From positions 1-15,880 of the forward strand of contig JAUWQG010000012.1 in the NCBI GenBank assembly GCA_030611185.1: a stretch of DNA of 15,880 nt, written 5' to 3'. Position numbers and translations under genes: made by a program. Origin of the DNA: Nitrososphaerota archaeon. GTDB lineage: Archaea > Thermoproteota > Nitrososphaeria > Nitrososphaerales > Nitrosopumilaceae. Positions 12,977 to 15,880 of this stretch are shown here, piece after piece. The notes beneath the pieces were generated by a model. That model saw nothing but the letters and a program-made list of their open reading frames with translations, had not been told where the DNA came from and did no database searches. Every line of letters starts with the position of its first letter. Positions within the stretch are counted from its first letter, which is position 1.

Positions 12977-14302
12977 ATGCAAAATTATTTGTTACAAATT
13001 GATTCTGGTGAAATTCAACAATCATTAAATGAAACATTCTCAAATGTGATTGATCAAATTACTCCTGAACTTCCACACACTACATTTGTAACAGATTTAG
13101 CTTTCATCATGATAATTGGTGCAATAGTAACCCTTGCATTTTTTAAAATTAAACAACCCTTGATTATCGGTTATCTTTTTGCAGGAATGTTGATAGGTCC
13201 TTTATCCCCCCTTTGGGCTTGGATACTTCCTGATGGTGGTCCTTCATCAGATATTGTTGGAGGTGTGGGCATTTTATCTGATATTGATGCTCTAAACTTG
13301 TTTGCTGAAATTGGTGTCATTTTATTACTTTTTGTAATTGGAATAGAGTTTCCATATGCTAAAATCAAAAGTATTGGCAGGGTTGCAATTGGTGTTGGGA
13401 CTATTGGATTGATCTCCACCCTAGGGGTTGTATTTTATTCTGCAACTGCACTGGGATTGAACTTTATGGATGCGTTATTCATTTCAGCTGCTCTTTCGGT
13501 TTCAAGTACTGCAATTATTGTGAAAATCCTTGAGGAGGCGGGCAAAATCAAAAAAGAATCCTCGATTCTTATTTTAGGTATCTTAATTGTAGAAGACGTT
13601 ATTGCAGTTATTTTGATTTCATCATTGCAATCTATCGCTCTAGTTGGATCTGTTTCAATAACGTCTGTTTTGGTTGTAGTTTTAGTTGCACTTGGATTAA
13701 TTGTGGGCACATTTACTGTAGGAGCCCGAATAATTCCACCACTAATTGATAGAGTGGCGGCAACAGAACATCGTGAAATACTACTGTTGAGCGTTCTAGG
13801 TGTTTGCTTTGGTTATGCGCTATTAGCAAATGTAGTAGGCTTATCAGTCGCAATTGGAGCATTTTTGGCAGGAGTGTTGGTCGCAGAATCGAAATCTGCA
13901 GAGGTTGCCAAAATTCTGTCTAGTCCAATCAAAGATATGTTCGTCGCAATTTTCTTCATATCTGTTGGTGCTTTGATGGATGTTTCTCAACTTGAAAATT
14001 ACATCTACATTGCTATTGCTTTAATTGCAGTTGCAACTGGTATGAAGTTTGGCGGAAATATGATTGGAAATTTCTTGTTCCGACAAAAACGTGGAAAGTC
14101 ACTTCGTTCTGCTTTTACTTTAGCTGCACCACGAGGAGAATTCTCTATTGTCATTGTTAAAACAGGGGTGGATATTGGAGTGGTAAGCGCATTTTTGTTT
14201 CCATTAATCGGTGTTATTACTATAGTGACTGCTTTTCTCTCACCATTTTTAGTAAAAGCAAGTGACAAAATAGTTCCTACTTTGAACGAAAAAGATGTCT
14301 GA
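12977..14302 (+). CDS. CPA2-family cation/proton antiporter (KefB/NapA type)
   Basis: A 441-residue membrane protein with about 12-13 hydrophobic segments, exchanging Na+ or K+ for H+ across the cell membrane. Family motifs (numbering from ATG 12977) are FAEIGVILLLFVIGIEF (about 109-125), LSVSSTAIIVKIL (about 173-185), LIVEDVIAV (about 203-211), SVAIGAFLAGVLVAES and PIKDMFVAIFFISVGALMD. The residue pair at the unwound transport helix is E206-D207, compared with QD in KefC and DD in NapA. There is no C-terminal TrkA/RCK nucleotide-binding domain. Start ATG 12977 is preferred to TTG 12962 because of TATA spacing. The stop overlaps the next gene by eight bases. Confidence 0.9.
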   Translation: MQNYLLQIDSGEIQQSLNETFSNVIDQITPELPHTTFVTDLAFIMIIGAIVTLAFFKIKQPLIIGYLFAGMLIGPLSPLWAWILPDGGPSSDIVGGVGILSDIDALNLFAEIGVILLLFVIGIEFPYAKIKSIGRVAIGVGTIGLISTLGVVFYSATALGLNFMDALFISAALSVSSTAIIVKILEEAGKIKKESSILILGILIVEDVIAVILISSLQSIALVGSVSITSVLVVVLVALGLIVGTFTVGARIIPPLIDRVAATEHREILLLSVLGVCFGYALLANVVGLSVAIGAFLAGVLVAESKSAEVAKILSSPIKDMFVAIFFISVGALMDVSQLENYIYIAIALIAVATGMKFGGNMIGNFLFRQKRGKSLRSAFTLAAPRGEFSIVIVKTGVDIGVVSAFLFPLIGVITIVTAFLSPFLVKASDKIVPTLNEKDV

Positions 14303-14726
14303 AGAACTTAAAAAATTACTTAATCAGGTTCATGAGGGAATCACCACTTTTGATTTTGATGGCAAACTTGTTCCTTGCATTATTTTTGAAGAAAAAAAGT
14401 ATGATGAAATCCTCTCCAAGGTAGCAGGAAAAGCACTTTCAATAAACACAGATCTTAATATTTTACAAGACGGATTGGGCCATGTTTTTGTTGAAGTTGT
14501 ATTGATCTTTTCTCAAGGCGAAATTGAAGAAAAAATCCTAGTAAATGCAAATAAAGATATTTTATTTTTTGAATCTCTTGCAAAAACTTCTATGCTAGCT
14601 CTTTCATCTCCAAAATCCTCATATGGAAAGGATAATGTGTTTATGATTCAATTACCTAAACCTGAAAAGGCAGAAGATGCTCTTGAAATTATTAAAAACG
14701 GATTAAAACAATTTGATGGTAGATGA
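14295..14726 (+). CDS. Unknown protein coupled to the antiporter
   Basis: 143 residues, not recognised. ATG 14295 lies inside the end of the antiporter gene (ATGTCTGA overlap), so translation is almost certainly coupled. The protein is soluble, without membrane segments or signal peptide. It has an N-terminal helix, a region TTFDFDGKLVPCIIFEE, a beta-rich middle (HVFVEVVLIFSQGEIEEKILVNA), and a C-terminal helix (KAEDALEIIKNGLKQF). One possibility is a cytoplasmic regulator taking the place of the missing RCK domain, but that is inference from overlap alone. Its stop is one base from the 3' end of the opposite-strand tRNA. Confidence 0.8.
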   Translation: MSEELKKLLNQVHEGITTFDFDGKLVPCIIFEEKKYDEILSKVAGKALSINTDLNILQDGLGHVFVEVVLIFSQGEIEEKILVNANKDILFFESLAKTSMLALSSPKSSYGKDNVFMIQLPKPEKAEDALEIIKNGLKQFDGR

Positions 14727-14727
14727 G

Positions 14728-14804
14728 TGGTGCAGTTACCGGGATTTGAACCCGGGTCACGTACTTGGCAAGCACGAGTACTAACCAGACTGTACTATAA
14801 CTGC
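14728..14804 (-). tRNA. tRNA-Gly (GCC anticodon), CCA encoded
   Basis: The minus strand folds into a complete cloverleaf. The acceptor stem is GCAGTTA with TAACTGC. The D arm is GTAC-AGTCTGGTTA-GTAC. The anticodon stem CGTGC/GTACG closes the loop TTGCCAA, so the anticodon is GCC. The T arm is CCGGG-TTCAAAT-CCCGG. The discriminator A (14731) is followed by CCA in the genome (14730-14728). No intron is seen. A TTTAATAG box about 28 bases upstream is a likely TATA element. It reads glycine GGC/GGU codons. Confidence 0.95.
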
Positions 14805-14839
14805 AACAATCATGAGAAACGAATTTGGCTATTAAACTG

Positions 14840-14846
14840 TTTTTAA
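14840..14846 (+). promoter_or_regulatory. TATA-like box of the 87-residue protein gene
   Basis: TTTTTAA is centred 25 bases before ATG 14868, again with leaderless spacing. The same 63-base gap holds the tRNA promoter on the other strand. Confidence 0.4.
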
Positions 14847-14867
14847 CTATTTCATACAATAAAAACT

Positions 14868-15131
14868 ATGGATGAAATTCTAAAAAATAAAATCGAAGAA
14901 AAAATTCAAGAAACTATTTCCAACAAAAATGAAATTAAACAAATCATTTCATCACTTTCAAGTATAGATAATTCAAAATCATTTGTACTTGGAATTATAG
15001 TGGGTCGAGTTTATAATGCCTTTTACTATCAATCAAAAAGAATTCTAAATCGTGAACCTACAGAAAAAGAATTTCAAGAATTTGTGGAATTTGTAAAAAG
15101 TAAGAAATCTAGTTTTGAAAATTTATGGTGA
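14868..15131 (+). CDS. Small helical protein of unknown function
   Basis: 87 residues, mostly helical and highly charged (MDEILKNKIEEKIQETISNK), with a more conserved-looking centre SFVLGIIVGRVYNAFYYQSKRILNREPTEKEF (about 38-69) and a basic C-terminus ending ENLW. No cysteines or membrane segment clear enough to call. It is convergent with the L10e gene and overlaps its 3' end by nine bases. TATA spacing and codon use make it a credible gene; I do not recognise the family. Confidence 0.75.
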   Translation: MDEILKNKIEEKIQETISNKNEIKQIISSLSSIDNSKSFVLGIIVGRVYNAFYYQSKRILNREPTEKEFQEFVEFVKSKKSSFENLW

Positions 15132-15629
15132 TGACTTTCCATACTCTAATACTAAAATTTTTGGTGTTCCTGGTAATTTTACACTTGCACCTTTCAGTGC
15201 TTTTTTTGCAGCCTCCACATGTGGGGCATTTACATATAATTCCATAATACATTGCCCTGCACGGACTCTGGCTCCTAGGCTAGTTGCTTTTCCCCATGCT
15301 CTTCTCATTCCTTCTGAAACTCTATCTGCACCTGCAGTTGCAATCTGTTTGTTTTCTCTAAGAAGATTGTGTGGATAGATTCGTAATCTAGTATAGTATC
15401 CTTGTTCACCTGTGGTTTTTTCCAATGTTTTATTTGCTGATAATCTGCATGATTCAATAGCCATATGTCTAATTTGGATTTTTTCATTTGAGAGTAATTG
15501 AACACAATATTCATAAATTGCTTTTTTCCCACCTTGGAATTTTGCAATTTTTATTTGCGGTTTACCTTTGATGTATTCTTTTCTGGTAAAGACTTGACCT
15601 TTTCCATCTCGATAATTGGCACCATGCAT
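15123..15629 (-). CDS. rpl10e: Ribosomal protein L10e (uL16)
   Basis: A 168-residue large-subunit ribosomal protein, equivalent to bacterial L16, that sits near the peptidyl-transferase centre and the A-site tRNA. Recognisable parts are the N-terminal GANYRDGKGQVFTRKEYIKG, the HMAIESCRLSANKTLEK helix, RIYPHNLLRENK, GADRVSEGMRRAWGKATSLGARVRAGQ (about 100-126) and the APHVEAAKKALKGASVKLPG end. Length and ATG start (15629) are normal. TTAAAATAT (15653-15661) upstream is a TATA-like box about 28 bases before the start. It appears to be transcribed alone. Confidence 0.95.
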   Translation of the reverse strand: MHGANYRDGKGQVFTRKEYIKGKPQIKIAKFQGGKKAIYEYCVQLLSNEKIQIRHMAIESCRLSANKTLEKTTGEQGYYTRLRIYPHNLLRENKQIATAGADRVSEGMRRAWGKATSLGARVRAGQCIMELYVNAPHVEAAKKALKGASVKLPGTPKILVLEYGKSSP

Positions 15630-15777
15630 GATATCCTAAAACAAAAATGCCCATATTTTAACGGTTAGACAACAATAATCACAAAGATTTCTTGGAATTT
15701 GGTACTTGAATTGCCTCTTTTTGTATCTTCAAATATATTGACTTTGTAAAGTAATCCAGGAAGGGCGATAAGTCAAC

Positions 15778-15880
15778 ATGAACGACGACATTTGTGATTT
15801 TTGTAAGTGTGAAGGTAAATCTTCCTCATACGAGTGGGTTTATTGCAATGGTACAGGGGAGTGGAATCCTGCTGCACAGG
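15778..15880 (+). CDS. Cysteine-rich small protein, cut by the window end
   Basis: ATG 15778 opens a frame to the last base of the window. The first 34 residues include ICDFCKCEG, a CxxCxC motif, and a fourth cysteine in WVYCNGTG, so a zinc or Fe-S site is likely. An in-frame TAA lies nine bases upstream, which fixes the start, and GGAAGGG about 12 bases before it may be a ribosome binding site. A TATA-like ATATATT lies near 15732-15740. The C-terminal part and function cannot be seen. Confidence 0.6.
   Translation, partial: MNDDICDFCKCEGKSSSYEWVYCNGTGEWNPAAQ

Noticed and set aside
15693..15830. A minus-strand open frame of about 45 codons (contains LDYFTKSIYLKIQKEAIQ) between L10e and the Cys-rich gene.
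   Set aside because: It has no ATG or GTG start, and its upstream part is antisense to the more convincing CxxCxC protein.
1..15880. Search for CRISPR arrays, insertion sequences, rRNA and attachment sites.
   Set aside because: No spaced direct repeats, transposase, terminal repeats or rRNA signature sequences were seen on either strand; the tRNA-Gly 3' end is not duplicated nearby.

Overview
The window is low-GC DNA from an archaeon, most likely an ammonia-oxidising thaumarchaeon (Nitrososphaerota) related to Nitrosopumilus. The support is a compact exosome/ribosome/KEOPS/prefoldin operon, a short XPF nuclease, a NOB1 homologue, ribosomal protein L10e, TATA-like boxes about 25-28 bases before many start codons (leaderless transcripts), and several small proteins of the kind found in this group. 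No mobile element, CRISPR array or rRNA was seen.

Bases 1-3800 are the information-processing cluster, on the + strand: Rrp4 (incomplete) - Rrp41 - Rrp42 - L37Ae - Pcc1 - a PD-(D/E)XK nuclease - prefoldin beta. The first four junctions overlap or nearly touch. The left edge is anomalous. The Rrp4 frame does not begin with its own N-terminal domain but runs in frame out of a family-2 glycosyltransferase fragment, so either the assembly is chimeric near base 240 or there was a real recombination.

Bases 3850-8840 hold an XPF/ERCC4 nuclease, two double-rhodanese sulfurtransferases flanking an opposite-strand NAD kinase-NOB1 pair, a small unknown protein, and a ferredoxin of the Sulfolobus dicluster type with a long N-terminal extension and no zinc-binding histidines.

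Bases 8890-12522 hold a membrane glycosyltransferase of the cellulose-synthase-like class. It converges with a 530-residue coiled-coil protein that contains seven exact-length 24-residue repeats.

Bases 12523-12976 have no long gene but are dense in structure. There is a possible 35-residue Cys2-His2 microprotein, whose start codon touches a perfect 11-base inverted repeat lying between it and a TATA box. The same stretch holds a stem-loop plus T-tract at the end of that gene, a possible C/D-box sRNA, and an operator-like palindrome in the promoter of the next gene. I consider this the most interesting part of the window.

Bases 12977-15880 hold a CPA2 cation/proton antiporter translationally overlapped with an unknown 143-residue protein, a tRNA-Gly(GCC) with encoded CCA, an unknown 87-residue protein, ribosomal protein L10e, and the start of a cysteine-rich small protein cut off by the window end. 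Functional assignments come from motifs read by eye; no database search was done.
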